From positions 1,204,001-1,268,000 of the forward strand of contig NZ_CP082333.1 in the NCBI RefSeq assembly GCF_019890935.1: a stretch of DNA of 64,000 bases, read 5' to 3'. Source of the DNA: Exiguobacterium acetylicum. Lineage in GTDB: Bacteria > Bacillota > Bacilli > Exiguobacteriales > Exiguobacteriaceae. Under the pieces are notes generated by a model. That model was given only the letters and a program-made list of their open reading frames with translations, had not been told where the DNA came from and did no database searches. Positions 26,998-36,120 of this stretch are shown one piece after another. Positions within the stretch are counted from its first letter, which is position 1. Each line of letters starts with the position of its first letter. The translations under genes and the position numbers were made by a program.

Positions 26998-27186
26998 ATG
27001 AAGAAGAATCCGAATGAAGTGCCTGAACGCGAACCGGATCATCAACCGGACGAGATACCGCAGACACCACCGAGCGAGGTGCCAGATACGCCACAGGAAG
27101 ACCCGGTCCGTCAGCCGGAACCGGATACGTTCCCAGAACCAACCGAGATTCCGGATACACCGCAGGAAGATCCGAATCCCTATTAA
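26998..27186 (+). CDS. Small acidic proline-rich repeat protein
   Basis: A 62-residue protein made almost only of Pro, Glu, Asp, Thr and Gln. It contains repeated units of the form VPDTPQEDP and EIPDTPQEDP, and is predicted to be disordered. AAGGGGGAG precedes the ATG and it is co-transcribed with the SDR gene, ending in a strong terminator. I do not recognise a family. The operon position suggests a stress role. Confidence 0.65.
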   Translation: MKKNPNEVPEREPDHQPDEIPQTPPSEVPDTPQEDPVRQPEPDTFPEPTEIPDTPQEDPNPY

Positions 27187-27192
27187 CGAGTG

Positions 27193-27228
27193 AAAAAACC
27201 ACCATCCAAAATTGGATGGTGGTTTTTT
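27193..27228. terminator. Terminator after the SDR/acidic-protein operon
   Basis: A 17-bp perfect stem rich in CCACCATCC / GGATGGTGG with A6 and T6 at its foot. Confidence 0.9.
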
Positions 27229-27251
27229 CGTGATAAAGAAGACAAACTATC

Positions 27252-27281
27252 TTGACAGTCAAACTGTATGGTGAGTATGAT
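27252..27281 (+). promoter_or_regulatory. Sigma-A promoter of the YtrA-type operon
   Basis: -35 TTGACA (27252-27257), an 18-base spacer and -10 TATGAT (27276-27281). The start region is followed at once by the inverted repeat described next. Confidence 0.8.
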
Positions 27282-27293
27282 ACAGAAGAGAAG

Positions 27294-27313
27294 TGTATTA
27301 TTGTTTTAATACA
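27294..27313 (+). promoter_or_regulatory. Operator for the YtrA-type GntR regulator
   Basis: A perfect inverted repeat TGTATTA-N6-TAATACA, just past the predicted transcription start and before the regulator gene. YtrA-subfamily regulators bind such dyads and repress their own operon. Binding here is inferred from position and symmetry. Confidence 0.7.
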
Positions 27314-27338
27314 TTAAACAGGAAAGGGAGGTCTACCG

Positions 27339-27719
27339 ATGCAGTTCGACCAAAGAAGCCCGGTGTACCTGCAGGTCGTCCGTTGGTTCAAACAACGAAT
27401 CGCGACCGAGGAATTGCAAAGCGGGCAAGATATCCCGTCCCGCCGCGAAATCGCCGCACAGCTCGGAATTAATCCGAATACCGCACAAAAAGCATATAAA
27501 GAGATGGAGGAGCAGCAATTGATTACGACAGAACGGAATGTCCCGAGTAAGATTACACGCGATCCACAAGTTGTCCAAAAAGTACGTGCCGAGATGCTTG
27601 AAGAAGCCGTCTCTGAATTCATCGATGCCGTCAAAGCGATTCAAATCCCACTCGATGAGGTCGTCTCAAAAATCGAGACGGTGTATCAGGAAACGGAACG
27701 GAGGAAGATCGATGCTTGA
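27339..27719 (+). CDS. GntR-family regulator, YtrA subfamily
   Basis: A 126-residue regulator with a winged helix-turn-helix (about residues 10-75, with PSRREIAAQLGINPNTAQKA) and the short C-terminal helices typical of YtrA, without a large effector domain. It heads an operon with an ABC ATPase and two membrane or exported proteins. Members often respond to cell-wall-active antibiotics. AGGGAGG lies upstream of the ATG. The stop overlaps the next start. Confidence 0.9.
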   Translation: MQFDQRSPVYLQVVRWFKQRIATEELQSGQDIPSRREIAAQLGINPNTAQKAYKEMEEQQLITTERNVPSKITRDPQVVQKVRAEMLEEAVSEFIDAVKAIQIPLDEVVSKIETVYQETERRKIDA

Positions 27720-28389
27720 AGTCCATGGCTTACAAAAGAAATACGGAAAAAAACCGGTTCTTCAAGGTGTTTCGTTCTCGGTCCCGATGGATCAACTGAC
27801 GTGCCTGATCGGTTTGAACGGTGAGGGGAAATCGACGATCCTGAAGGCAATCGCAGGTCTCGTCCCAGTCAACGCGGGAACGGTTCTCGTCGATGGCGAG
27901 GTCAATCGAAACAAGATCGCCTTCGTTCCGGATATCCAGACGATGCCCGGCTACATGACGGTCGGTGATGCGCTGACGTATATGGCGGATTATTACTCCG
28001 ACTGGAACCAAGCGACAGCGGATGAACTGATGCGGATCTTCCAGCTGTTATCGACAGATAAGATTACGGACTTATCAAAAGGAAACCAGGCGAAGGTCAG
28101 TTTGATTCTTGGTTTTGCGCTCGATCGTCCGTACTTACTACTCGACGAACCATTCGCTGGGATCGATCTGTTTACGAAGGAACAGATTGCAGGATTATTC
28201 TCGAGTCAATTCATGGAAGGACGCGGTATCCTGATGACAACACACGAAATTCAGGAAATCGAGCATTTGATTGACCGAGTCGTCTTCTTACAGGATGGTC
28301 GAATCATCGATGAACATGAGACGGAAGAGATGCGAGAACTGTACGGGAAATCGGTTCAGGACCGGATGCGGGAGGTCTATCAGCGATGA
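27712..28389 (+). CDS. ABC transporter ATP-binding protein (YtrB-like)
   Basis: A 225-residue ATPase. Walker A is GLNGEGKST (about residues 35-43), the signature region is LSKGNQAKVSL, Walker B is YLLLDEPF, and the H-loop is TTHE. The start is ATG 27712, coupled to the GntR stop, with GGAGGAAG just upstream; longer readings are out of frame with the regulator and unsupported. It is predicted to energise the membrane protein that follows. Confidence 0.9.
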   Translation: MLEVHGLQKKYGKKPVLQGVSFSVPMDQLTCLIGLNGEGKSTILKAIAGLVPVNAGTVLVDGEVNRNKIAFVPDIQTMPGYMTVGDALTYMADYYSDWNQATADELMRIFQLLSTDKITDLSKGNQAKVSLILGFALDRPYLLLDEPFAGIDLFTKEQIAGLFSSQFMEGRGILMTTHEIQEIEHLIDRVVFLQDGRIIDEHETEEMRELYGKSVQDRMREVYQR

Positions 28390-29201
28390 AACAATACATA
28401 CAATTGACGAACGAAGAGATTAAGCGGAGTTTTAAGATATATGTAATTTTTGTACTTGTGATGGCGGCGATTGAGCTAGTGTCGGTCTTCGTGAACGTCA
28501 AGCTTCATGAACGCAGAGTCGAAGACTACTTGAAGTCAAATACTGCTACACTGTATGAAGCATTCAATGATATTGGGAAAATAACATTTGTGGATGCTGC
28601 TTCATTATTTAGTTATATTACAATGATTGGCATGGTATTAGTCCTAATTTATACTCTCCAGATTTGGTACCGGGATTGGATTGGTGAAACAAAGTATATC
28701 TATCGTTTATTAATGCTTCCGGGAAACCGTGCAAGTATTTTCTTCTCGAAATTGACAACGGTTTTTTTAATCATCATGAGTTTTCTAGGTATCCAGTGGT
28801 GTTTGATTCAATTCGGAAATCAATTATTTAATTGGTTGGTTCGAGAAGATTACAAGGACATAAGTAACTTACGTTCTATAGGGAGTACGTTAGGTGAACT
28901 ATTTTCGCTGAATTTGACGAATTTATTTGTAATTCTTGCGGTATCGATGTTTATCGTAAGTTTTATGTTCTTGCTTGTTTTAATTGAACGCTCTTATCGT
29001 AAATGGAGTGGATTCATTCGAGTGGGAGTCGAGATTTTCATCATAGTCATTTGTTCAGTATCGAGTATATATTTTCTAGAGCAGACTAAGCTGTTATTGA
29101 ACTCAGAAAAGGCGTATGTATTGACAGGCTTGTTTGTTTTCTATTTTGCTTATGTCATTTGGAGAAGCCTTCGTTTATTAAAATGGAAAATTGCTGTTTA
29201 A
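28386..29201 (+). CDS. ABC-2-like membrane subunit of the YtrA-type operon
   Basis: A 271-residue protein with about six membrane segments (first near residues 18-36, last near 240-260) and an extracytoplasmic loop after the first. It overlaps the ATPase stop by ATGA. It has the usual position of the permease in YtrABCD-type operons. The sequence is distinctly more AT-rich than its upstream neighbours, and I recognise no specific family. Confidence 0.7.
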   Translation: MKQYIQLTNEEIKRSFKIYVIFVLVMAAIELVSVFVNVKLHERRVEDYLKSNTATLYEAFNDIGKITFVDAASLFSYITMIGMVLVLIYTLQIWYRDWIGETKYIYRLLMLPGNRASIFFSKLTTVFLIIMSFLGIQWCLIQFGNQLFNWLVREDYKDISNLRSIGSTLGELFSLNLTNLFVILAVSMFIVSFMFLLVLIERSYRKWSGFIRVGVEIFIIVICSVSSIYFLEQTKLLLNSEKAYVLTGLFVFYFAYVIWRSLRLLKWKIAV

Positions 29202-29211
29202 GGAGGACACT

Positions 29212-30306
29212 ATGCGTTCAATAAAATATGTATTACTTTTAGGCGTCATCTGTATCGTGTCTTTAGGGTTCTATGTTGGACATGTACTCTCATTCGATAA
29301 AATAAAATTCGTTGTCGACACAAAAAAAGGCGATCCAAATGAAGAAGTTGTTCAGAAAATGGAGGTTCGTCTCAGTGAATGGGGACAAAACCCGAATGAA
29401 TACGGTATTTCGATGAATGGAAACGTTAGGCAATACAGCAAATCAAAACTTTCATTCATTTTCAGTGATGAATCTAGTTGGAGTGATGCCCCACGTTCGT
29501 TCCAACAATTTATTTGGAAAAACAATACATATTTTTTTACTAAAGATTCGGTTACATATGGTCTTAATAAGTTGAACAATGAGGAGCTAGAATTGAAGTA
29601 TTGGAATGCTTTGGATAACAAATTGACAAGTATGACAATTAAATTGCCGGCAACTCAAATGAAGGAAAAATTACGTTTTTCTCCGTTTCAACGAACATCA
29701 GACATGTTATTGATTGATTCTACTACTCTTAGTAAACAAATTGAAAGAGAACATATCTATCAAATCGATTTAAAAAAGAAATCGATGACAAAAATCAAAT
29801 TACCTGACCGTCTAGGAAAAGGGGATGCGATTCGTTCATTTTATGATGGAAAAATGATTGTTGATCAAGAAAGAGAATTAGAATCTCCTGATCATTTTTT
29901 GACCGAGACTGTCGTAAAAGATGGTAAGCAGACGAAAACACTAAAAGAATTCGATAAAGTCTACGCATCATATGTCATAAACGATGGAAAATACATCATA
30001 GGTCTTGAAGATTCTATTGAAGAACCATCGGATGAGAAAAAACTAGAATGGAAAGTCTACGATCTCGAATCGAACCAGTTATCCGCCAAATCGATTCAGT
30101 TTGATTCGATAGCATCAGATGAGGACTTTGGGTATACAAACATCAGTGTAGGTCATGATCACATCTATTTCGCTTATAAGACGAAAAAGGATGAAGTAAA
30201 ATCAGTCGTAATTGATCCGCTGACATCTGAGATTATTTACGAAGCTAATATTCAGAAACAAGGTTCGAAAAATAGCATTTATCTAAACGAAGTCGTAACA
30301 AATTAA
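29212..30306 (+). CDS. Exported/membrane-anchored protein of unknown function
   Basis: A 364-residue protein with one N-terminal membrane anchor or signal (about residues 5-28) and a hydrophilic, beta-rich outer domain. No lipobox. It starts at ATG 29212 with AAGGAGG upstream and 10 bases after the membrane subunit, so it is part of the same operon. The exterior part reads like a repeat beta-propeller-type sensor, similar in general style to the gene at 56476, but I cannot name a family. AT-rich. Confidence 0.6.
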   Translation: MRSIKYVLLLGVICIVSLGFYVGHVLSFDKIKFVVDTKKGDPNEEVVQKMEVRLSEWGQNPNEYGISMNGNVRQYSKSKLSFIFSDESSWSDAPRSFQQFIWKNNTYFFTKDSVTYGLNKLNNEELELKYWNALDNKLTSMTIKLPATQMKEKLRFSPFQRTSDMLLIDSTTLSKQIEREHIYQIDLKKKSMTKIKLPDRLGKGDAIRSFYDGKMIVDQERELESPDHFLTETVVKDGKQTKTLKEFDKVYASYVINDGKYIIGLEDSIEEPSDEKKLEWKVYDLESNQLSAKSIQFDSIASDEDFGYTNISVGHDHIYFAYKTKKDEVKSVVIDPLTSEIIYEANIQKQGSKNSIYLNEVVTN

Positions 30307-30388
30307 TAAAATTAACCAATTTCCACTCTTAATTTGAAACCTCCCGTTTTCTTCCAACGTATAAAGACTATACGAAGGGGGAACTCAC

Positions 30389-30682
30389 ATGCAATTCTTG
30401 ATTTTTGTCGTCTTCGCAGGTGCTATGTATTGGTTCTACTATAATTTCTTACTCGGATACCGCAAGAAAAACATCACAATGACGTTCGACGATCGGTTTT
30501 ATTCACTCGACGAACATGTCGCAGCGATCGAACAAAAGCTCGCAACGGATGGGCATTCGGCACGTTATCTCGGTGACCGTCGCTTTGAAGTTGATGGTAA
30601 ACCTTATCTGTTCCTCGAGCGGACGGTCTCAGTCGGTGGGACACCGACACAGCAGACGATTCTCGAGCAACAAAAAAAATAA
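30389..30682 (+). CDS. Small membrane-anchored protein of unknown function
   Basis: A 97-residue protein. One N-terminal membrane segment (about residues 2-22) is followed by a soluble domain of about 70 residues with FDDRFYSLDEHVAAIEQKL. AAGGGGG precedes the ATG. I do not recognise a family. Convergent with DoxX across a bidirectional terminator. Confidence 0.6.
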   Translation: MQFLIFVVFAGAMYWFYYNFLLGYRKKNITMTFDDRFYSLDEHVAAIEQKLATDGHSARYLGDRRFEVDGKPYLFLERTVSVGGTPTQQTILEQQKK

Positions 30683-30708
30683 CTCTCCCACGTGCGGGAG
30701 AGTTTTTT
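30681..30708. terminator. Bidirectional terminator
   Basis: AACTCTCCC / GGGAGAGTT stem with a 6-base loop, T6 after it on the plus strand and a long T-run after it on the minus strand. Confidence 0.85.
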
Positions 30709-30710
30709 CG

Positions 30711-31199
30711 TTAGACCGGAATCCGGTCCAGGGGATGCGGTTGTTGCGACGAACGATACCAGCGGATGATCCAGTGATCGATGCCGATTTGATACGCAAA
30801 GCGTCCTGCAGCCAGTAAGGCAATTGACGCTGCTAAGAACACGGGGTTCAAGGCAATCGTCCCAGCGAGTAAGTAATTGAGATTCATGATGCTTCCGACG
30901 ACCAGTGCAGGAACCGTCAACAGACTAATAATCAACAGGATCCCGACGACGAGTTCCGCGAACGGAATCAAGGCGTTGATCAGCCCGACGTTCGGTAAGG
31001 CGAGTTGCTCAATCCACGTCGCGTACCAGGAACTGACAAGTGCGTCTTCGCCCGTTGACTTCGCGAGCGCTCCTTCGAGAAACGGTTTTGCATCAAAGCC
31101 ATTAATGTACTTACCGATTCCAGCGATGAACCACTGGATTCCGAGCCAGAGTCGGATGATCGTCAACAGACCGAGTCCGGTGATGTGTAATGCTTTCAC
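30711..31199 (-). CDS. DoxX family membrane protein
   Basis: A 162-residue protein with four predicted membrane segments and the DoxX features (RLWLGIQWFIAGIGK, then FAELVVGILL). DoxX proteins are linked to thiol or redox control in some bacteria. GTG 31199 is chosen, with GAGGAGTG seven bases upstream. The reading from 31274 has no ribosome site and would add a non-membrane N-terminus. Confidence 0.82.
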   Translation of the reverse strand: MKALHITGLGLLTIIRLWLGIQWFIAGIGKYINGFDAKPFLEGALAKSTGEDALVSSWYATWIEQLALPNVGLINALIPFAELVVGILLIISLLTVPALVVGSIMNLNYLLAGTIALNPVFLAASIALLAAGRFAYQIGIDHWIIRWYRSSQQPHPLDRIPV

Positions 31200-31326
31200 T
31201 TTCAGACACTCCTCTACTACAACATAGTCCCCATCATACTGAAAAATCATCAGTGAGATGGGGACTATCATCATAACGTCATCGAACCGTCATCGACCTG
31301 TTACAAAAAAGGGTAAGGTAACGGTT

Positions 31327-32511
31327 TCATGACCGTTGATCGAGGCGATGACTGATTGCAGTTAATAAAGCAGCAACGAGCGCGACTAGTCCACCGACGA
31401 GTGCCGTATTCATCATCGGACCGTTCGCATAGACGATGCCACCGAGTGCCGAACCAAAAGCAATCCCGACGTTACTCGCAACCGGCATCAATGAAGCAGC
31501 GAGTCCTTTTGCTTCCGGATTGAACTTTTCAGCGAGGTCAATCAAGTAAATTTGTGTCGAAGTCGTCAGTAAAATCGACATCAACGACATCAAGGCGATG
31601 TTGAACAGACCAAGCGGAAGGGATGCTGTCGTGAAGTATAACACAGCAAGGACGATTGCTTGTACGACGAAGACGAACCGTAAGCGTCCCATCGGATTTT
31701 TACTGGCGATTTTACCGGCAAGGATGTTACTAAAGATCGAGACGACGCCGTAAGCGAGCAAGATCGGACTGATCCACGTCTTCGCAATCCCGAGTTCCGT
31801 TTGCAGGATCGGTACAAGGTACGTGTAGACGACGTAGGTTGCCCCGAATCCAAATGACGGAATAAAGAAGGCGATCAGGATCCGTGGGTTGGCGAGCAAT
31901 CCAAGCTGTTCCTTAATTGAACCAGAACCCGTCGATTGCTGGACCGGAACGATCTTCCATACTGCGAGGAACGCAATCATTCCCATGACTGTCGTTAGCC
32001 AGAACGTAGCTTCGAAGCCAGCGTGTTGACCGATGAATGTTCCGATCGGGACACCGAGGACGTTCGCAAGTGTAAAACCACCGAAAATGAACGAGACGGC
32101 GACACCGCGCTTCGCGACAGGTACACCGTCACTGGCGACGACCATTGCTAGCGAGATCAAGACACCGGTCAGGATCGCTGTCAGAATGCGGGTAGCGAGC
32201 AATACTTCGTAACTTGGAGCAAAACTACTGGCAAGATTCAATAAGACCCAGGCGAGTAAGAGACGTAGGATCAGACGACGCCGTTCCAGGTGACCGGTCA
32301 GCGACATGACGATCGGTGTACCGATTGCAAAGGAGATGGCAAAGGCTGAAACGAGCGTACCAGCTGTTGCGATCGTGATATCAAGGGCTGAGGAGATTTC
32401 AGCGAGGATCCCGACGATGACGAATTCGCTTGTTCCGAGTACGAACGTCAGGAGCGACAACGTGGCGATCAAGAGCCAATCGCGTCGACTTAAACGAGTA
32501 GTAGGTGACAT
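31327..32511 (-). CDS. MFS transporter, DHA1 (AraJ/YtbD-like) efflux type
   Basis: A 394-residue exporter with 12 predicted membrane segments. TSEFVIVGIL in segment 1, the loop motif A relative GHLERRRL near residues 76-83, and the antiporter motif C (GPxxGG-like, VLGVPIGTFIG) in segment 5 are seen. The family exports drugs, arabinose or nucleosides. ATG 32511 follows GAGGAA. Confidence 0.82.
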   Translation of the reverse strand: MSPTTRLSRRDWLLIATLSLLTFVLGTSEFVIVGILAEISSALDITIATAGTLVSAFAISFAIGTPIVMSLTGHLERRRLILRLLLAWVLLNLASSFAPSYEVLLATRILTAILTGVLISLAMVVASDGVPVAKRGVAVSFIFGGFTLANVLGVPIGTFIGQHAGFEATFWLTTVMGMIAFLAVWKIVPVQQSTGSGSIKEQLGLLANPRILIAFFIPSFGFGATYVVYTYLVPILQTELGIAKTWISPILLAYGVVSIFSNILAGKIASKNPMGRLRFVFVVQAIVLAVLYFTTASLPLGLFNIALMSLMSILLTTSTQIYLIDLAEKFNPEAKGLAASLMPVASNVGIAFGSALGGIVYANGPMMNTALVGGLVALVAALLTAISHRLDQRS

Positions 32512-32701
32512 GGATGATTCCTCAATTCTAGCGCTTGCGCGCGAAACTATGAGTAACAGGATAGCATGAAACGATTTCATCGGGTATCGCAAAGCGAGAT
32601 TTCGGGAAAAGAACCATTATTCAAAATAGCGTGTGAATTTCCAGGAGTACTGTTTTTTGCGTATACTACAGAAGAAGACTACTTATAAAGGAGTGGAAAC
32701 G

Positions 32702-33127
32702 ATGCAAGCGACAGTGACATGGAACAAACAGATGGGATTTAGTGGACAGACGGAATCAGGGCATCATCTGGCGATGGATGCAGCACCAGAGAACGGTGGC
32801 GAAAATCAAGCGCCGCGACCGACTGAACTACTGCTACATGCCGTTGCCGGCTGTACCGGAATTGATATCGTTTCAATCTTAGAGAAGATGCGCTTGACGA
32901 TCACCCATTTCGAAATGGATATCGAAGGAGAACGGGCAGAGGACCACCCGCGGCGTTTTACGTCGATCTCGATTCATTACCGGCTCGAAGGTGATCTCCC
33001 GGAAGATAAGGTCCGTCGCGCCATCTCGTTATCAAAGGATAAATATTGTTCGGTTTCGCAATCACTGAACGCTGAGATTTCCGTCTATTATTCGATCAAT
33101 GGTGTGCGGAGCGAGGATCCTTTGTGA
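32702..33127 (+). CDS. OsmC family protein (YhfA-like)
   Basis: A 141-residue OsmC-fold protein. The two conserved cysteines are C51 (AGCTGID) and C116 (KYCSVS), as in thiol-dependent peroxidases of this fold. AAAGGAG precedes the ATG at 32702. The next gene starts at a GTG that overlaps its stop. Confidence 0.88.
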   Translation: MQATVTWNKQMGFSGQTESGHHLAMDAAPENGGENQAPRPTELLLHAVAGCTGIDIVSILEKMRLTITHFEMDIEGERAEDHPRRFTSISIHYRLEGDLPEDKVRRAISLSKDKYCSVSQSLNAEISVYYSINGVRSEDPL

Positions 33128-34344
33128 AGAAAGTCGTACTGATCGGTTGCCTGTTGCTTGCAGGGTGTGCGCAGGAGACGACGGAACCAACGAAACCATC
33201 GCAACCGGAAGCGAAGCAACCGACAGAAGAAAAGAAACCGAAGCCTGAACCGACGAAAGAAGAACGACAACAAGCAAAACTAAAGCAACAATTGGCAGCA
33301 ATGTCGACGTCCGAAAAGGTCGATCAACTGCTCTACATCGGAGTCGCCGGCACGGAACTTTCAGCAGCTGACCGAAAATTATTACAGTCGCATGCGATTG
33401 GCGGGGTCTTATTGCTCGGTGGAAACATTACTTCGGAAGAGCAACTCTTGACGTTCACGCGTGCGATTCAAGAGACGAACCAAAAACCGTATGCCTTCGT
33501 CGGGATTGATGAAGAAGGCGGACGCGTCAGCCGGGTACCGGATCAACGATTACGTCTACCGACGAGTCAACGGATGGCGCAAGGAGCAGATACTGCGAAA
33601 ATGGAAGACGTCGGACGTACGCTCGGTCATTTGTCACGTTTTTATGGCTTCAACATGGACTTCGCGCCGGTCCTTGACGTCAACAGTAATCCGAACAATC
33701 CGATCATCGGCGACCGTTCGTTCAGTGCTGATCCGAAGACCGTCGCGACGCTTGGTACGGCTCTGATGCACGGGATGCAGGAGACGGGAACGATTCCGGT
33801 CGTCAAACATTTTCCCGGTCACGGCAATACGAGTGTCGATTCCCATGTCGGGCTACCGAAAGTGACGGCATCAAAGGAAGAATTGAAGCGGACGGAGCTG
33901 TTACCGTTTAAAGAAGCGATTCAAGAGGGCGCCGAGATGGTGATGGTCGCCCATATTCTCTATCCAGCGTATGACGATACGAATCCGTCCTCGCTCTCAA
34001 AGCCGATCTTGACTGACCTCTTGCGTCAACAACTCGGATTCAACGGTGTCATCATCACAGATGATCTCGTCATGGGGGCGATCACGAAACAATATGGTCT
34101 CGCGGAAGCGGCACGTCAGTCACTCGTCAATGGAGCTGATATGGCGATGTTTTCAGAGGCAGGTGCTTACGCAAAAGTTCATGCTGAAGTGATGCAAGCC
34201 GTCAAAGACAAAACGCTGACGCCGGAGATGCTCGATGCTAAAGTAATGCGCATCCTGAAGCTAAAGCAGATGTATGCCGACAGCCAAGAGCAACAGCGAC
34301 CGACGAAATCGGAGCTGATTCAGCAAGTGGAAGCGCTCAACTAG
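33124..34344 (+). CDS. nagZ: GH3 beta-N-acetylglucosaminidase lipoprotein (NagZ)
   Basis: A 406-residue cell-surface lipoprotein that removes N-acetylglucosamine from muropeptides during wall turnover. The lipobox is LLAGC (C15), then a Pro/Glu/Lys-rich spacer to about residue 55. KHFPGHGN at 228-235 and the DSH dyad (D239, H241) are NagZ signatures, and the nucleophile is D313 in ITDDLVMG. GTG start at 33124 overlaps the OsmC stop. Only the catalytic domain is present; the second domain of the longer Bacillus form is absent. Confidence 0.88.
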   Translation: MKKVVLIGCLLLAGCAQETTEPTKPSQPEAKQPTEEKKPKPEPTKEERQQAKLKQQLAAMSTSEKVDQLLYIGVAGTELSAADRKLLQSHAIGGVLLLGGNITSEEQLLTFTRAIQETNQKPYAFVGIDEEGGRVSRVPDQRLRLPTSQRMAQGADTAKMEDVGRTLGHLSRFYGFNMDFAPVLDVNSNPNNPIIGDRSFSADPKTVATLGTALMHGMQETGTIPVVKHFPGHGNTSVDSHVGLPKVTASKEELKRTELLPFKEAIQEGAEMVMVAHILYPAYDDTNPSSLSKPILTDLLRQQLGFNGVIITDDLVMGAITKQYGLAEAARQSLVNGADMAMFSEAGAYAKVHAEVMQAVKDKTLTPEMLDAKVMRILKLKQMYADSQEQQRPTKSELIQQVEALN

Positions 34345-34404
34345 GACTAGCGAAGCAAAGCGACTCATGCTAGACTAATGGGGCAAGCCAATTAAACACG
34401 AAAA

Positions 34405-34492
34405 GACACTAGGGGAGTCTCCCAGCAGACTGAGACGGAAGTATCCGGACCCTTTGAACCTGATCTAGTTCGTACTAGCGGAGGGAAGTGGC
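34405..34492 (+). ncRNA. TPP riboswitch (THI box)
   Basis: The conserved parts are in order: ACTAGGGGAG, then CTGAGA, then ACCCTTTGAACCTGATCTAG, a short arm, and GCGGAGGGAAGTGG. This is the classic TPP aptamer. A rho-independent terminator (34532-34567) follows, so TPP binding should stop transcription before tenI. The 3' end of the aptamer (GGAAGTGG) is partly complementary to the terminator arm CCACTCCC, a possible antiterminator. Confidence 0.95.
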
Positions 34493-34531
34493 TCGAAATC
34501 CTAGATATCCTTAGCGCTTCAGCGCATTTTC

Positions 34532-34567
34532 GGACCACTCCCTTCAACATCGGGAGTGGTCCTTTTT
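34532..34567 (+). terminator. Riboswitch-controlled terminator
   Basis: A perfect 11-bp stem GGACCACTCCC / GGGAGTGGTCC with a 9-base loop and T5. It lies between the TPP aptamer and tenI. Confidence 0.9.
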
Positions 34568-34585
34568 CGTATGGAAAGGAAGAAC

Positions 34586-35179
34586 ATGATGCGTTTACAT
34601 CTGATTTCGACGGGATCCATCCATCCGCTTGACGGAATAAAGACCTTTCACTCCCTTCAACCTTATACGGATCAGCTGCATATACGAGAACCGAACTTGT
34701 CGGCAGCAGAATTACTGGATCTAATCGACGCGCTCCTTGCGCATGGTTATTCGCCTGAGCAGTTAACGGTTCATGACCGGGTCGATGTTGCCCATGTCGC
34801 AGGCATCAGTGTGCAGCTGACGCGCCGGTCCTTGCGTGTCCGTGATGTGCGACGTCATTTTCCGAATCTCGTCATCGGGAAATCGGTCCATTCACTAGCA
34901 GAGGCACTGGCAGCAGAAGCGGAAGGAGCCGACCGCCTGCTGTACGGTCATATTTATCCGACAGCGTCGAAGCCGAATGTGCCGCCACGGGGAATCGACG
35001 CCTTGAAGCAAGTCGTCACCTTCACGACAAAACCGGTCATTGCGATCGGCGGGATCACACCAGAACGCATGCCTGAAATCGCAGCGACCGGGGCAACCGG
35101 AATCGCTGTCTTATCGGGTATTCTCGGTCAATCGGATCCACTCGCCGCCATTCTAAGTTACCAGGGGGTTCGCGTATGA
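34586..35179 (+). CDS. tenI: Thiazole tautomerase
   Basis: A 197-residue TIM-barrel protein of the ThiE/TenI family. The catalytic histidine of TenI (H122 in B. subtilis) is present as H122 in YGHIYPT, whereas ThiE has a phosphate-synthase motif there, so TenI is preferred. It converts the thiazole tautomer made by ThiG to the form used for thiamine. Two ATGs (34586, 34589) are possible; AAAGGAAG lies upstream. Overlaps thiO by ATGA. Confidence 0.85.
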   Translation: MMRLHLISTGSIHPLDGIKTFHSLQPYTDQLHIREPNLSAAELLDLIDALLAHGYSPEQLTVHDRVDVAHVAGISVQLTRRSLRVRDVRRHFPNLVIGKSVHSLAEALAAEAEGADRLLYGHIYPTASKPNVPPRGIDALKQVVTFTTKPVIAIGGITPERMPEIAATGATGIAVLSGILGQSDPLAAILSYQGVRV

Positions 35180-36120
35180 CGGATCACATCATCATCGGCG
35201 GCGGAGTCATCGGGTTGACGCTTGCTTACGGTCTCGCCTGTCAGAATGAATCCGTCGTCGTCTTAGAACGCGGAACATGCGGACAAGGAACGAGCCGCGC
35301 AGCTGCCGGGATGCTCGCGACAGACATCGAGCTGAGAGCGGAATTGCATCTACTTGCCGCACGTAGTCGTCGTCTGTATCCGCTGCTTGCACGTCGTCTC
35401 GAGCGAGAGACGGGCATCGATTGTGGGTACCGGGAACAACCGTTTTTGTTAAAACGTAAAGGACGCGAGCATCTGTTTCCAGCGGTCGGTCAAATCGATC
35501 CACGACGACTGACGACTGCATTGATATATGCCTTACGAAAGCGTGGGGTACCAATCGAAGAACAAGTAGATGTTACATGCATCGAAGAGAGCGATGACTT
35601 CATCAGGGTCGAGTCGAATGCGGGAACGTGGACCGGACGAACGGTGACGGTCGCTGCTGGACGCGGGTCGCAAGCCTTGCTCGATACAGCCGGCATTTCG
35701 ATCGCCACATATGGGGTCAAAGGGGAATGTCTTGCCGTCCGTCTCTCGGGTCAGTCGTTACGCTCGATCCTGTTTGATGACGCTGTCTATCTTGTGCCAA
35801 AAGCAGACGGACGAATTTTGATCGGTGCGACCGAACTGCCGCACGACGAGACGGTCGGTGTCAGTGTCGTTGGGGTCACGTCATTGCTTCAAGCAGCAGA
35901 ACGACTGTATCCACCGATTCGTGACGCGGTCATCGAAGAAGTCTGGTCCGGTGTACGACCGCAAACGGCGTCCGGCTTGCCATATATCGGAGTCGCCGAT
36001 TCATCCCGTCAGATCTTCATGGCGACAGGGCATCATCGGCATGGCGTATTACTCGCACCGGCGACAGCGGAAGTCTTGGTAAATACATTACGGTTGATTC
36101 AGAAGGAGGAAGTCCGATGA
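35176..36120 (+). CDS. thiO: Glycine oxidase
   Basis: A 314-residue FAD enzyme of the DAO family. GGGVIGL near residues 8-14 binds FAD. TSRAAAGML is the second family motif. It makes the imine dehydroglycine for thiazole synthesis, with hydrogen peroxide as by-product. It overlaps tenI and thiS by ATGA on both sides. Confidence 0.92.
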   Translation: MTDHIIIGGGVIGLTLAYGLACQNESVVVLERGTCGQGTSRAAAGMLATDIELRAELHLLAARSRRLYPLLARRLERETGIDCGYREQPFLLKRKGREHLFPAVGQIDPRRLTTALIYALRKRGVPIEEQVDVTCIEESDDFIRVESNAGTWTGRTVTVAAGRGSQALLDTAGISIATYGVKGECLAVRLSGQSLRSILFDDAVYLVPKADGRILIGATELPHDETVGVSVVGVTSLLQAAERLYPPIRDAVIEEVWSGVRPQTASGLPYIGVADSSRQIFMATGHHRHGVLLAPATAEVLVNTLRLIQKEEVR

